NCBI GenBank assembly: GCA_037447655.1
Contig: JBBHKE010001142.1
Coordinates: 1-45,000, forward strand
From: Zygnema cylindricum
Taxonomy: Eukaryota > Streptophyta > Zygnematophyceae > Zygnematales > Zygnemataceae
Length of the DNA stretch: 45,000 nucleotides
Direction: 5' to 3'
Part shown: positions 21,824 to 33,355 of the stretch, piece after piece
Numbering within the stretch: position 1 is the stretch's first letter
Layout: each line of letters begins with the position of its first letter
Translations under genes and position numbers: made by a program
Notes under the pieces: generated by a model
What the model was told of the DNA's origin: nothing
Databases searched by the model: none
The model's input: the letters and a program-made list of their open reading frames with translations, nothing else

Positions 21824-22903
21824 ATGGCGAAAAAAAATGTACGTAAAGGTAAAGGTACCACTGCACCTGAGGAGACTCTTAATGATTTCAAACGTTGTCC
21901 TCTTCCTATTCTGACTGACATCTTAGTTCGATCGTCCGATAGCGGAAACGTTCGCGAACTTATTTTGTATTCCACGGTATCGAAGCAATTTGCCGAAGCT
22001 GTGAAAGCCGTCCGATCGTTGAGTTTGATGGACGTCAAACTTGATTGGTGGATGCCCCAAGACCGACAAAACGCATTATGCAGTTTCGTACGGTTGACGC
22101 CGAAGATTGAAGAACTAACTGTCGGCACAAGTGTTCGTCTAAGTGACATTGTAGGGTCGTGCATTCTCTATTGGTCGGTTGTGATAGGTCACAAAATCAA
22201 CACTTTCAATGCGACTCGGTGTAGTTTCACGGCGAGACACCTCAGTGCTTTGGGAACCATGCAGGCTTTGACACGTGTCTCATTTCATAATTGCAAGCTG
22301 GTATCGACGTCGGGCTTAAGTATGGTTTTTGATAACGACGCGCTTTTCCCAAATGTTGAGGAGCTCTCTCTCTCCTGCGACCGTGGCCGCTATTTTAAAT
22401 GTAGCGAGACAGAGTCGCTCCATTTTCTAGTCCAATGTGCTCCTCGACTCCAAGTTTTCAAATACGTCAACAATGGGATTTCGCACTTTGACTTGGATAT
22501 AACCTCAGAATCTTTAACCTCACTCAATATTAGGTCTTGTGCCACACTAAAGGTGAAGACTCCCAATCTCAAAATACTGAATCTGGGTGGTGAGTGTCAA
22601 CTTCGTTCTTGTAAGTTCCCAAGTTTGAAATCGGTTTATTTGGAAAATATGCCCTGCACTTATCTTCTTATTAAGAAGGTACGGGGATTGTTGAAACACA
22701 GTTCTGAGTTGGAGGAAGCCACGCTCGGTTTCGGATTCGACAAGGTGGATCCAGTGGTTGCTGTTGAATGTGTGACTGAAGTCTCAAGGTTAAGGTCTTT
22801 GTACCCAACTGTCAAATTTGTACGTCCATGGATTGACCGTTTTGGGCATGATTCAAAGAAGAGAAGAAAAGGTTTGGTAAACCATGACGGGGATCTCAAC
22901 TAG
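21824..22903 (+). CDS. F-box/LRR-type protein, 359 aa
   Basis: The only clearly intact gene in the window. After a basic N-terminus (residues 1-24), residues 25-70 form an F-box-like segment (CPLPILTDILVR, then VSKQFAEAVKAVRSLSL). In such proteins the F-box binds Skp1 in an SCF ubiquitin ligase. Residues 93-300 carry irregular leucine-rich repeats (IEELTV, LTRVSFHNCKL, VEELSLSC, LTSLNIRSC, LKILNLGG, LKSVYLENM) that would bind the substrate. LLKHSSELEEATLGF (289-303) resembles the FBD-like end of plant F-box/LRR proteins. KKRRK (345-349) could be a nuclear signal. The ATG is the first in frame and is followed by GCG. A possible acceptor (TTTTTGCAG, 21777-21785) suggests a 5'-UTR intron. The coding part is a single exon. 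The substrate is unknown. A diverged F-box is the main uncertainty. Confidence 0.8.
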   Translation: MAKKNVRKGKGTTAPEETLNDFKRCPLPILTDILVRSSDSGNVRELILYSTVSKQFAEAVKAVRSLSLMDVKLDWWMPQDRQNALCSFVRLTPKIEELTVGTSVRLSDIVGSCILYWSVVIGHKINTFNATRCSFTARHLSALGTMQALTRVSFHNCKLVSTSGLSMVFDNDALFPNVEELSLSCDRGRYFKCSETESLHFLVQCAPRLQVFKYVNNGISHFDLDITSESLTSLNIRSCATLKVKTPNLKILNLGGECQLRSCKFPSLKSVYLENMPCTYLLIKKVRGLLKHSSELEEATLGFGFDKVDPVVAVECVTEVSRLRSLYPTVKFVRPWIDRFGHDSKKRRKGLVNHDGDLN

Positions 22904-23400
22904 GATCGGTAGGAAATTAATGGAAATTAAATACAACAGCTCGTCAGCGGGTACTCTTCTTTAGTCTTTTCCATATTAGAAAGCTTTTGACTTAGAGTTT
23001 TGAGTGCAGTGCTTTGTCTGTCTTGGTAGTTTTTCAGTTTCGGCCATGCCACCCCTTTTGTACCCTCGGACTCAGATGGTTTACCATCGTGCTTTTTATT
23101 TTATCCTGCATCCTTTTCTGATTGTACGGTATAAACATAATATGCTCAAAAAAAATTTCCAATTTCTTAGGGAACAAAATTGAGCCTCGAGACAAGTGGA
23201 TGTATACTTAGTATAGAATAGACTTTTGAGTCTCTTTAGCTTCGAAAAGGGTGAGATGTGTTACTCTTTAAACTTTGTATTTTTTCACTTAGGCATGATG
23301 CTAAATGGTTGGTGTTCATTTTTACAGTTTTGTGTATATATATATCATGTCATTAAGTTTTTTTTTTTTTAATTCTTTTTAATAAACGATTTCGAGTGTA
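22904..23400 (+). terminator. likely 3' UTR with polyadenylation signals
   Basis: T-rich sequence after the stop codon, with TGTACGGTATAAACATAATA near 23124 and AATAAA at 23381-23386 after a T-run. Which signal is used cannot be told from sequence. Confidence 0.35.
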
Positions 23401-24280
23401 TAGAATGATGTCAATTTGAAGTTATGTTTGTTTTATTACAATTGACTACATTTCATCCCTTCACGCTTTTTATAAAATGAGGGATAAGCTATCTACTATT
23501 AAAGTTATACAACAAATTGGTTACTTCACCATTGAAATGCAAGTCCACTTTTCGGAAAAATCTTTGTTCAATCTTTCATTTCAATGCGAAACATTAAAAA
23601 GTTTTGATCTCATTTCAGTTTCCACTAGTCGCCCCTTCCTTTTTCCTTGCTTGAAGACTGCACTATTGCTTTTTTTTTCGTATGAATAATTTCACACTAT
23701 CATTAAGCTTCCTGTGCATTCGTTTTCAAAAATGGAACACTCGACTTCAAACATAATTAAGCTGCGCGATAAAATACAGTATGTTCACACCTTTTCCGAA
23801 CCCATGTTGAACAGAACAAATTGCAAATGCAAGTGATTCGGTAATAGGACTAATAACAAAACTGCGTCCAATATGTTGAGTAAGACGACGGAACTCTAAT
23901 TCTAATCAAGGCATTGTTAAGCCACCAACAACGCTCGTCTAACTGTAGCATATTTCCGCATAATGTATTCCCATTTTACATAACAATATCTGGGAGAATG
24001 TGCCAAAAATGGTGTGATTGAAACAGATAAGAATTTGCAGTCAAGTTATTATATGAATGTCGGTCCAGATAAGAAAATGAAAACTGTTAGGTGCAAATTA
24101 GGTGCAAAAAACTACAATTTTTGTGCTTTGGGCTTCTATGGATGCCGAAGAAAGAGTGCACACTCTTCTACTTTGACACCAAGTACAGAACTTGAGGAAA
24201 ACTTTCCATCACTTTTTCTTCCGACATGTTTCTCGGACGCAAGCTAGACAGGTTGGAAACTAATCGATGAATGCACAAAG
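23401..24280. other. no gene recognised
   Basis: A 70-codon plus-strand ORF (23477-23689) contains a leucine-rich stretch (CETLKSFDLISVS) that recalls the LRR style of the F-box gene. It is too short to call a decayed paralogue. Confidence 0.35.
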
Positions 24281-24284
24281 ACAT

Positions 24285-24595
24285 TCTCCCTTCCCCTCTC
24301 CCTGTCCCTCTTCCCTCTCCCTCACCCTCTCACCTCCTCTCCCTTTCCTTCTCCCTCTCCCTCACCCTCTCACCTCCTATCCCTCTCCCTCTCCCTCACC
24401 CTCTCCCCTCCCTTTCCTTCTTCCTCTCCCTCTCCCTTTTCATCCCTCTTTCCCACTCCCTCTCCTTTCCTTCCCTCTCCCCTCCCTTTCCATCCCTCTT
24501 TCCCACTCCCTCTCCTTCCCTTCCCTCTCCCTTTCCCCCTCTCCCCCTTTGCCTCTCCATCTTGTCCTCTCTCTCCCTCTCCCTCTCCTCTCTGA
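24285..24595 (+). repeat. pyrimidine tract (CCCTCT)n
   Basis: About 310 bases of nearly pure C/T on the plus strand with CTCCCTCTCCCT and TTTCCCACTCCCTCTCC sub-repeats. The open frames through it (poly Ser/Pro/Leu) are by-products. Confidence 0.85.
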
Positions 24596-25700
24596 GCTAT
24601 AGTAGGGGATTAATGCCATTTGGTGTTTTTGAAACGCTTTCGAAATGGTCTAAATCCTAAACTTAATCTTGTTTTTCTAAAAATAATAAAAAAAATGGAA
24701 ATGGAAATGAATAAATGAGTATTTTCTTTTCTATTTTTTTTTTCATTTTTTTTTCTTGGTAAATGATATTAGGATTTCCGAAATTTGGCAAAGTACCAGC
24801 GTCCCCAAGTGAATCCTTGTTTTAATTTTTAGTCATGTTGTTATTTTTTTGATTTTTTTTAGGGTTTTTTACAGTATTTACTGTAGCATTTGAAATTTTT
24901 TTTTATTATTATTTTTTTTGTTTCTATTATTATCTTCAGTTTTTTTTTGTTACGCATATATGTTTCTCTTACAATTATTTTTTGTTTTTTCTGGTTTTTT
25001 CTGTTTTTTTTTTGTTACTTTTCTGTTTTTATCGTGATAAATTGTTTTATTATTATTATTATTATTATAATATTATTATCATTATGTTTTCTCTCTTTAT
25101 TACTCCCTCTTCCTTTCCCTCCCCCTCCCCCTCCCCCCCTTTGAGATGCACGAATTGGACATTTTGTTGGAAACTTATTCCCGAATATTTTTCAGCATCA
25201 GTTTCTCCTTTAGATTTTACACAGTTCACTTCACCTTTTCGATTCTTCTCTAGTTAGTTTTTCTTTCTTTAAAATGAACAAACATTCAACTTGGTGTTTT
25301 CTGACTTTATTTATTAGTGTGGTTTTCCAAAAAACATTTTCTTTTCATCATTGCTAAAGATCCTCTCCAAAAACAACCTTTAAAAGCTCTCCATTGTCAT
25401 AAAAAAGTCAGTTTTATACATTGTTTTTTTCATCCTTGCCCTATATTGAAGGTCAAATTAGTAAATTTCGTTTTCAGTATTATTTTTCATTTTTGTTTTA
25501 TGCTTCTAGTTTTTTTCTATTATTTTTGCTTCCTTTTCTTTGCGTAGTTTTCCTTCTTTCCTTCCACCTAGCATTTAATTTAAATCTCTCCCCTTTTTCA
25601 TTTATTCAAATAACACCGATATTCTTTCATTCAAGTATTTCATATAATTCTCTTATTGGAGGTAAATTTTTTTCTTTTGAAAAGAGTTTTAAACTTCACC
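24596..25700. other. T-rich gene-free stretch
   Basis: Long T-runs, TTATTATTA repeats at 25048-25080 and a C/T run at 25100-25140 on the plus strand. It looks like intron or 3' flanking sequence of plus-strand transcription. No exon can be supported. Confidence 0.45.
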
Positions 25701-27085
25701 ACTCAGACCAGATCATCGAATGAAAACCAATCAAAAACAAGTCAGAAACAAATCAAAAATGCCTTTACGCAGCAAAATATCATAATGTACAATTTACAGA
25801 AAACTGCGTCAACGAATAAAAAAGGCACAAGAACTAGACAAACAAAAACAAAAATGAAAAAAAGTAGCAAAAATGATTAAAAATGTAATAACAAAATTGA
25901 AACAAGAAAAAATGAAATGAAAAATAAATGAGCCTTCAAAGAGGTTAATTTTTACTGCAAATTTTGAAATACATCTCCTGGTGTCCTTCCCAAGTCGTTA
26001 ACTCTTTCACCTCCCCTCCCACTCCTCTACATCCCATCTCCCTCCCTCCCCTCTCTCCCTCTCTCTATCCCCCGTGTCTCCCTCTCTCCCTTTCCTTCAG
26101 GTTCAACATACATCTCGTAGAGTCCAACATATCGAGAGGATAACAATATAGCAAAATAATGATTCCCTCTCCAAAAAAAGTAAAAAAAAACAAAATAAAA
26201 ATCGCTTAATTCAAAAACCGTTCCTAACCACTCCTTCCCCTCCATCTCTCCCTCTCTCTCCCATGGAAAAAAAATACTTCCCACAACTAACCCCACAGAG
26301 AATATTTGGAAATTTGTTCAAACCCTACAATGTCTTTGGTAACATTTATCCCCAAAAACAAAGGTAAACAACCTAAAAAATAAAAATTTACTTCCAAATG
26401 TTAAAATTTTACTTCACAAAAACTTCTTTATTCACCAAGACAAAAAAAAACATAAAACCAACCCCTTCCTCTATCCTGAACCCTCTACCAGCCCTCGTAC
26501 CGAAATACCCGAAAACCCAAAAATCTCAAAAATTACATCCTCCCAAAAGAATCTACAAAAAAACCATCGCCTCAGCAACACTAAATTGACACCTATGTTT
26601 TGGCCATTGAATCTACTTTAGTATTCATAACAGTAAATAGCTTTTATCTAAACTATAGGCCTCCCTCTCTCTCTCTCTCTCTCCCCCTTTTGACCCTCGC
26701 TTTAGGGTTCCAAAGGTTCTAAAGCAACCACAACCGCATAGGAAGTATTTACTACATCCCTATTTAAAATAAAATCCATATCCACAATATTGTACGCGAA
26801 ACGAGGGATGCCAATACAATATCGCAAATCGGACAAGGTTTGCCGATATCCAATTGAGTATTGGACTTTACAATACCTCTATAATATCACCTCCTCACAA
26901 CATCTCATGTACTGATAATCGTCATATACTTTATATTAGAATTATACTATTACATATTTGTCATATGCTTTATGCTATTATCTAGCGTAGATACGTAATC
27001 GCAATAAAATTGTTACAATGTGATCGTTTAAAATCCAAATGATAATGAAAAAAATGCAAAAAAAAAAAAATCCATTTTAAATTTA
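25701..27085. other. A-rich gene-free stretch
   Basis: Composition changes from T-rich to A-rich on the plus strand near 25700. C/T tracts occur at 26005-26100, 26230-26262 and 26661-26690. Around 26811-26870 is a short imperfect hairpin with CCAATAC and GTATTGG ends. No gene is recognised. Confidence 0.45.
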
Positions 27086-27119
27086 TTGCTCAGGAAACTG
27101 TCACATGGACAGAGTACAG

Positions 27120-27310
27120 CTGTCAAGCCGTACGGTTTTACTCCCGTCATTGCCCCGTACAAGACGGGCCAGAGCGTTCCATTTCCGGACCCGCGTTTGT
27201 CATTTTTCGAGTCAAATAATTTTGGGTCGAGGAAAATAGCTCCGTTGTTCAGGCCTCAAGCCTGGGCCAATCAGAGACCGGCACTTAAAGATGCATATGC
27301 GAATGATAAA
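27120..27310. repeat. GC-richer island with similarity to the gypsy LTR core
   Basis: GCTCCGTTGTTCAGG, CCTGGGCCAATCA and GGCACTTAAA occur in the same order as GCTCCGTTGAACAGG, CCTGGGCCAATCA and CAGACTTAAA in the LTR (about 32768-32820). An insertion of about 50 bases precedes them. It may be a distant solo-LTR remnant. An ORF of 94 codons covers it but has no motif. Confidence 0.4.
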
Positions 27311-27654
27311 AAACCACATTGTAACAATTTATGCAAAATATCAAAATCTATCTTTACCTCGACGAGGTAAAAAAACTACTTCGCTTCTGATTCCTGTTTT
27401 CTTTCTAGTTTCGCGTCTCAGTTCTATTTACTTTAATCATTTTATTTATCTCGCAATTTACTAAAAATCCCAAGATTTTACACTAATCAAGATTCACATG
27501 CAAACGTGGCGAGACAAAAGTCACAAATGAGACAAACCTCCAACAAAACGACAAACATATTCTAAACATCTGAACAAGTGTTCACAACAACATACACCTG
27601 GAGCAATATTTACATGGCGCCGAAACTATAAGAACGTGACTTTTTCAGTGCAAA

Positions 27655-28100
27655 TACTTTCAGTTTGGAAATTTCATAGAAATTTCATACATTGGTTTGG
27701 ACAACACTCAAGATATCTAAATATCAAAAAAAAAAAAAAAAAAGAAACACATAACCGTGTTCCGTGGGGGTCAGGGAGTCATATTTACGTTAGAAAATAA
27801 GACAGTTATACCCAAAAACTATGAGAATGAAGTAATAATAAAAAAAAAAAACAATAATAGGACGCCAACGTTGTCGTCGTCGTCATTGTTGTCGTCATCG
27901 TCGTCAAAAATGAGACTTTTAATTTGGAAATTTAATGAAATTTAATATTTTATTTGATCACAACAACGTTTATCTCAACAATATCTACACAACAGAAACA
28001 AAAAAAAAAACAAAAAATATACATAAGGGTTTTTTGGGGTTCAGGGAGCCTGTGTTTACCGAAGCAACACAACACAGTAAAGCCCAAAACTCTCCATCTG
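27655..28100. repeat. diverged direct repeat of ~150-190 bp
   Basis: 27655-27805 and 27905-28100 share, in order, TTTGGAAATTT(C/A)AT, an A-run, and GG(G/T)TCAGGGAG followed by TTTAC. Between them is a GTCGTCGTC trinucleotide run (27871-27906). Confidence 0.6.
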
Positions 28101-29541
28101 TCACAGAAGTTTGTCGTTTTCTGCCGAAACTTCCACGACGGCGCCGCCGCGAGGCGACCACCGCCGAACACGCCAAAAATCGTACGGAATCGCAGAAGCG
28201 TCCAAGAGCCACCGACATCCATCGCGACGAAAAACGTGAATCCTGCGACAGAAAAAATGGAAAAAAAGGTCAAAGACAGCAAAAAAAACGACAGGGACGA
28301 TGTCACAAATTTTCACAAAAGTTCTTTCCCGATTTCCATCCGAATATAATTTGCAGAATCAAAATTAAACTGACGCCGACAATCATCTTCTTCAATTTCC
28401 ATTCGAGCATTCGGTGCAACCCCGTCAGTCCACGTCACACTTTGTCACAAACCCATGTCATAAAAAGTTAAAACTCAGCACGGTACAACAAACAATAATA
28501 CTAACAGATAGAGATAAACAATTTTTTTATAATAATAATTAAAAAAAAAAAATCATAAACTTGGACAATTTAGTACCACAGTCACAACAACAAAGCCATT
28601 AAAATTAATCGAAAACGGCGGCAGAAAAAACAAATGCGGAAAAAAAAAAAATGGCAAGGGACAAAAACAACGAAAGAAACAAGAAGCACAAAAGAAAACA
28701 AATTCCCCCAAAAAAACACGCAAGTTGTAGGGTTTAAAAAAACCTTGTAAAGAAAAAGTGAGAACATTGCAAAGATATACTAAATTGATAGAAAATAAAT
28801 AAAAAAAGAGCAAAGGGAAAAAAAGGAAAAAATCATACATCCGACATACCTTGAATTTTAATTCACCAAAAAAAAAAAAAAACAGAAGAAAAAACTACTT
28901 TTTTTTTTTTTTTTTTATCCCTCCCCTCCTCCTACACCTAAACCTACTAGTACTAAAACATGGAGCCTACTACTACTAAAACATGGAAGACTTTCTCCGT
29001 TCACCCCATATCATCGAAAATCACAAAGAAAATCATTTTGTAAAAGATAGGTAACCACTGGGGGGCGAGGGTCGAACCAGAGGCAGAAAAAAGGAAAAAA
29101 AAAACGACTGAGGGGAGAAAAAACTGATCGAATGGCACTGGACAGGAGAGCTTTTCCGAATTTATAGAAATCTGAACCGCAAGAGGAAGTATTGCTTCGT
29201 GAATTTAGTTCGAATCCTTAGTGTACGGAGAAAATGTCGACCGTCCGTTTATACTTTAAACTTTAATTCCATATTTGATAGAAGATATCTTGCCCTACCA
29301 ATAGCGCCGCTTCTTCACGTGCGCTCTAGCACACGTGTCGCTATGTTATGAATGTTCTTTCCCGAGAGGTGTGGCATGCCCAAAAAATTATACCGAAGCC
29401 GCAAAAGGCGGCCAGAAATGCGATATGGAAGCAATGATGACTCGATGTACGTTCGGTGTGGGGAACAAATCAGGCTTCTTGCAGGCTCGACTTCGCCTTA
29501 GTGAGGTTCGGAGATGATTTGTGGTAGGTTCGAAAAGAAGC
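28101..29541. other. no gene recognised
   Basis: A-rich. ORFs at 27935-28471 (plus, 178 codons, basic) and 27950-28306 (minus) overlap. Neither has a recognisable domain. On the minus strand AAG before GTATGT at about 28853 could be a splice donor, so an unrecognised minus-strand intron-rich gene is possible. Confidence 0.4.
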
Positions 29542-30586
29542 TTAGCGTGCGTCTCCATGTGCCTAAGTAAGGGATTTTTTCTGTCGTTTTCCCATAAAAC
29601 TTAGAGCCGTACCGGGTAAGTTTCGACCGTACAAAAAAAAAAGTGATTGCGTCATCATCGAATTTAAGATGTACTACATATTGTCGTTTGGTGTTCTTCG
29701 ACCCACGGCCACACCAAAAAACGTCATCTTCAAACTTTTCTTTAAAACACAGGGAATATGTGTTTTAAAACAAAGATTTTTCGAAAAACAAATAAAAACA
29801 CGTAGTCGCACGTGTAAGAAATTTCTAGGAAATTTCAAAAGAATTCAAGCGACGACGAAAAGTGCACCATCCGGTATGTTTTGTCCGTTTGCGTTCAGGT
29901 ACGACAAAGCAAAGTACACAATTTGTTTGGTTTTGTCCGTTTGCGCCTGGTACGGATTTTATTTCGCCAGGGGTCTCAAGATTCGGATGCCATTTCAAGT
30001 CGCGCGGACAAGAGACGCAAAGGCAAAGTGCATCTTCCTCAACCATGAAACGGCACAGGCTGAATGGCGGTACGTCTACAATGTCACGAAAACTCATGCG
30101 ACGTCACAACTTGATACAAAAAATAACGTGCGTCATCACAGATTGTAGACGTTGACCGCCGACACGGGCATTGTCAGCGTATACAATCGTCATATGCTTA
30201 GTAACTATGTCGTTGTTACTAGTGTTGGGTATCGGGTGATTTCATATCGCGATAATTTCGATATTCGATATATCGAATATAGATCGGTCAGGGCTCTCGA
30301 TATATCATATCAAGACCAACATAAAATATCGCGATATGTAGTACTTTTTAATTTTTTTATTTTATTTAATATGTTATCTTACCGAAAAGTAAAAATTATG
30401 TGCACCGTGAGACGCCACGTACGACGTGAATTTTACCCCGTAACTTCACGGTAAACGCCGCAAAATGGAACCGCAAAAAAATTACTAATTCTGTAACGCA
30501 TAACATTCATTACTTTGTACGGACAGAATTTGACGTACGAAAAGTAAACACTAAATTTGTCAAAAGGTGAACTGACAAAAAAAAAT

Positions 30587-30590
<4 letters not shown>

Positions 30591-30654
<64 letters not shown>
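30591..30654. repeat. (CT)n microsatellite
   Basis: About 31 uninterrupted CT units inside the hAT-like element. Confidence 0.95.
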
Positions 30655-30658
<4 letters not shown>

Positions 30659-31093
30659 CTTCAGCCAAGGAATTTTAGTTTTCTCTATAGATTCCTAAGG
30701 GATAGGAGGCAGCATGGGAGGTTTAGAGGATGATGACACCCAGCTTGGAAATTGGGAAATTATAAAATTTGGGATTTTGGGATTATATAATAACCACATA
30801 TTTCAATGTGGGAGATGTCAAACTAAAAAAATGTTTTGGACATGTCGGATTTTGAAATATTTGCAAGTTTGATTTTTTTTCATTTAGGGAATTAGATTTG
30901 AAATTTGGAAAAATCAATAATTAATATTAATGTGGAAATATGGGTTACTTGTGGCCACATATTGATTTAATTTATATATTTGGAATTGGTATTGGAATTA
31001 TATTGCATTTTTTGAATGGTAAAAAATTTGGATTTTTAATTTTATTGATGTAATAATTAGAAGTGTAATTTCACAAATTTGGAATAATAGGTA

Positions 31094-31435
31094 ATACTAC
31101 CAACTACAATAGCACTAGTACTAGCAGCTGCAACTAGTACTAACAGTTGTACTAGCTGCAGCTGTTAGCACTAGTGCTTCAGCTGGTAGTACTCGCAGCA
31201 CCTGTTAGCACTAGTGCTTCATCTGGTAGTACTCGCAGCTGCTGGTAGTACTAGTGCTGCAGGTGGTAGTACTAGCTGCAGCTGCTAGCACTAGTGCTGC
31301 AGCTGCTAGCACTAGTGCTGCAGCTCGTAGTACTAGCAACAGCTGATAGTACTAGTGCTGCAGCTGGTAGTAGCTGCAACACTATAGCAGCTGCCGCTAG
31401 TACTACCAGCTGCAGAAGCAGTAGTAATGGCAGCA
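31094..31435. repeat. CTAGTGCTGCAGCTGGTAGTA-type array
   Basis: About fifteen degenerate units of 20-24 bases made of the palindromic words CTGCAG, CAGCTG and ACTAGT. It is inside the hAT-like element and can fold on itself. The plus-strand open frame through it is a by-product. Confidence 0.8.
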
Positions 31436-31701
31436 CACTACAAAAAAAAAACCTTGAAACTCATTCGATATATCGCGATATACCATATCGGCTAAATATC
31501 GCGATACTTCGTTTATCGATATATCGCAGCGATATATCGATTATCGGGTACCTAAAATTCGGTATATATCGAATATCGGCAAGTGGTCCTCGATACCAAC
31601 ACTAGTTGTAACAAACAGTGACACCCGAAATCCGGGTCCGCCGGATCTGCCCTAAAAAACAAAGTTTTTTCTCTAAGTTTCAAGTACATGGAGACGCACC
31701 C

Positions 31702-32334
31702 TTAGTTTCGACAAAATTACTATCTGGAGGTGTTCGAAAAGCATCTAAGCCGTTGATGATGGCCAATCGGTCAACGATTGCCACGGCATCTACCCTAACA
31801 TGACTTATACACATGTGGTCACAACTTAAAAGCCCAGAAAGTACGTCAAAGCGCGCACGCGCTATCCTGGAAGATCTCAGAATATACAACCCAAACCGTA
31901 AAGGTCACCATCAAGATTTACAAACCCGGCGTCGCTTTTGTCCATGTTTGTGTCACATCCGTACCCGTATTTGTGCTAAAGAAGTACACAATGAAACTCA
32001 TGGTAACCTTCCATCACACGTTCCTAGTAATTGCACGGACACGTTTACCGGCAGTAACATTTGTAACACCCTTCCATCAGGTCGTGCCAATGACGCTAAA
32101 ATTGCTGACTTGTTAGATTACGATTGGTACCACGTAGGATCCCGTTGAGCCGCCCGGGAATAATCATCATTTCGAAAATGATAAAATCGCAACTGCGAAT
32201 GTGTACAGATAGATGCCGATTAAAATATCTTAGTAGCGTCACGCTAATGTTTAATATGAATGTTCTTAGGGTTGTCATCGTACTAACGGCCACGAAAACT
32301 GTTGCAAAATTAAAGTTTGTACAAATGTCGAAGA
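31702..32334. other. no gene recognised; pre-insertion locus of the gypsy element
   Basis: Moderate-GC sequence with short open frames on both strands (31813-32148 plus, 111 codons, Cys-rich near its middle). No motif is recognised. Confidence 0.35.
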
Positions 32335-32339
32335 ATGTA

Positions 32340-33306
32340 TGTAATAGGATTTCTAACCTCTCAGAAAATCCCATTACTTCAATCAGTTTGAACCACACAT
32401 TCCACACATTGGAATATACACATCCACATTGGAAAGCACTCACATAAGGATAAACTTTAAATTAGAAGAAGCTTCTGTCCACATAACATTAGCTTGGTCT
32501 ATTGCCCTCGTGGCTCAACCCTTCTTATATTATAGTGTTTTCCTCTACTCTTCACTCTAAATAATTATATCTCTTAACTATTAAAACACTACTTTGTATG
32601 TAAGAGATTTCAATGCCAAAATGTCAATGCTCCAATTTGGTTTTAATCGCTCAGGACCAAGATCAGTTAGAATTTCCACAAAAATTTCCAAAGTAAAAGA
32701 TGTTTACTCTCCTCTTAGACTTCACTATTTATCCATCATCGCCCCCTACTCGCCAGGCCAGAGTCAACGCTCCGTTGAACAGGTTTTACCTGGGCCAATC
32801 ATTGATCAGCACAGACTTAAACTGACCAATGCAAAAACGTGCGAAATCTCTTACTCACTACGTAGCATTTCTAACCAATCAAACGCTACGTTTCACTACG
32901 AAACATTTACGTGCAAAAGTGCGCGCCAAACGAAACGCGACTTCGCACGAACGTGCGTCGCAAATTTCGCACGTGAAACTTCCCACGAAATTCCATAAAC
33001 TGAAAGTGACGTTTCGTACTAAAAATTGTACGAAACGAACCATAATGCGTACCAAACGTTTCATTAGAACTTTATGAAACGTGCACGCGAAATTTCGGTA
33101 CCAATTTGATCCTTAACCCGTTTCAATGATACCAGCTTGTTATTTAGACCCCGCGTTGTCGCCTAAATACACCCATCGCTATAACTTTTGATATATAACT
33201 CCAAATCGCGTGATTCTTTCGCGGACATCTACCAAATTTAGTACTCTATAATCATAACACCTAAATACCCCTTTACGAACAAGTTCGATCCGATATTACT
33301 GTTACA
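32340..33306 (-). repeat. 3' LTR (left copy), 967 bp
   Basis: Plus-strand sequence TGTAATAGG to CTGTTACA, alignable throughout with 39141-40106 at, by eye, somewhat over nine bases in ten. The CGTTTCGTAC and GTGCACGCGAAATTTCG part (about 32890-33095) has many self-similar ACGTTTC and GAAACGT words. The upstream GGGCCAATCA may be a CCAAT-type promoter element. Confidence 0.95.
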
Positions 33307-33320
33307 TCATCCCCTCTATA
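33307..33320 (-). promoter_or_regulatory. polypurine tract
   Basis: On the minus strand TATAGAGGGGATGA directly precedes the TGTAAC start of the 3' LTR. This is the usual place and composition of the plus-strand DNA primer. Confidence 0.75.
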
Positions 33321-33355
33321 TTTTTAAGTGACCACAGTTAAAACATATTTTATTC

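Larger units (their letters stand above)
30220..31604. mobile_element. hAT-like non-autonomous element, 1385 bp
   Basis: The ends are inverted: TAGTGTTGGGTATCG at the left and CGATACCAACACTA at the right. The 8-bp flanks GTTGTTAC (30212-30219) and GTTGTAAC (31605-31612) differ at one base. An 8-bp duplication with TAGTGTTGGG ends is typical of hAT. Sub-terminal ATATCGCGATA and ATATCGAATAT palindromes occur at both ends. It contains a (CT)n run and a CTAGTGCTGCAG array and no transposase. Confidence 0.8.
29545..31701. mobile_element. PIF/Harbinger-like element split by a hAT-like insertion
   Basis: The left end is GCGTGCGTCTCCATGTGC and the right end, inverted, GGGTGCGTCTCCATGTAC. It is flanked by TTA on both sides (29542-29544 and 31702-31704). 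Removing the nested element 30220-31604 leaves about 770 bases. The interior has GTAGACGTTGACC of the same family as 3536 and 17732. No transposase. The open frames at 29669-30148 have no recognised motif. Confidence 0.7.

Noticed and set aside
23477-23689. Decayed second F-box/LRR gene
   Set aside because: Only about 15 residues look LRR-like and there is no F-box. Chance is not excluded.
29200-29230. tRNA gene suggested by TAGTTCGAATCC
   Set aside because: No matching A-box, acceptor stem or T stem around it.
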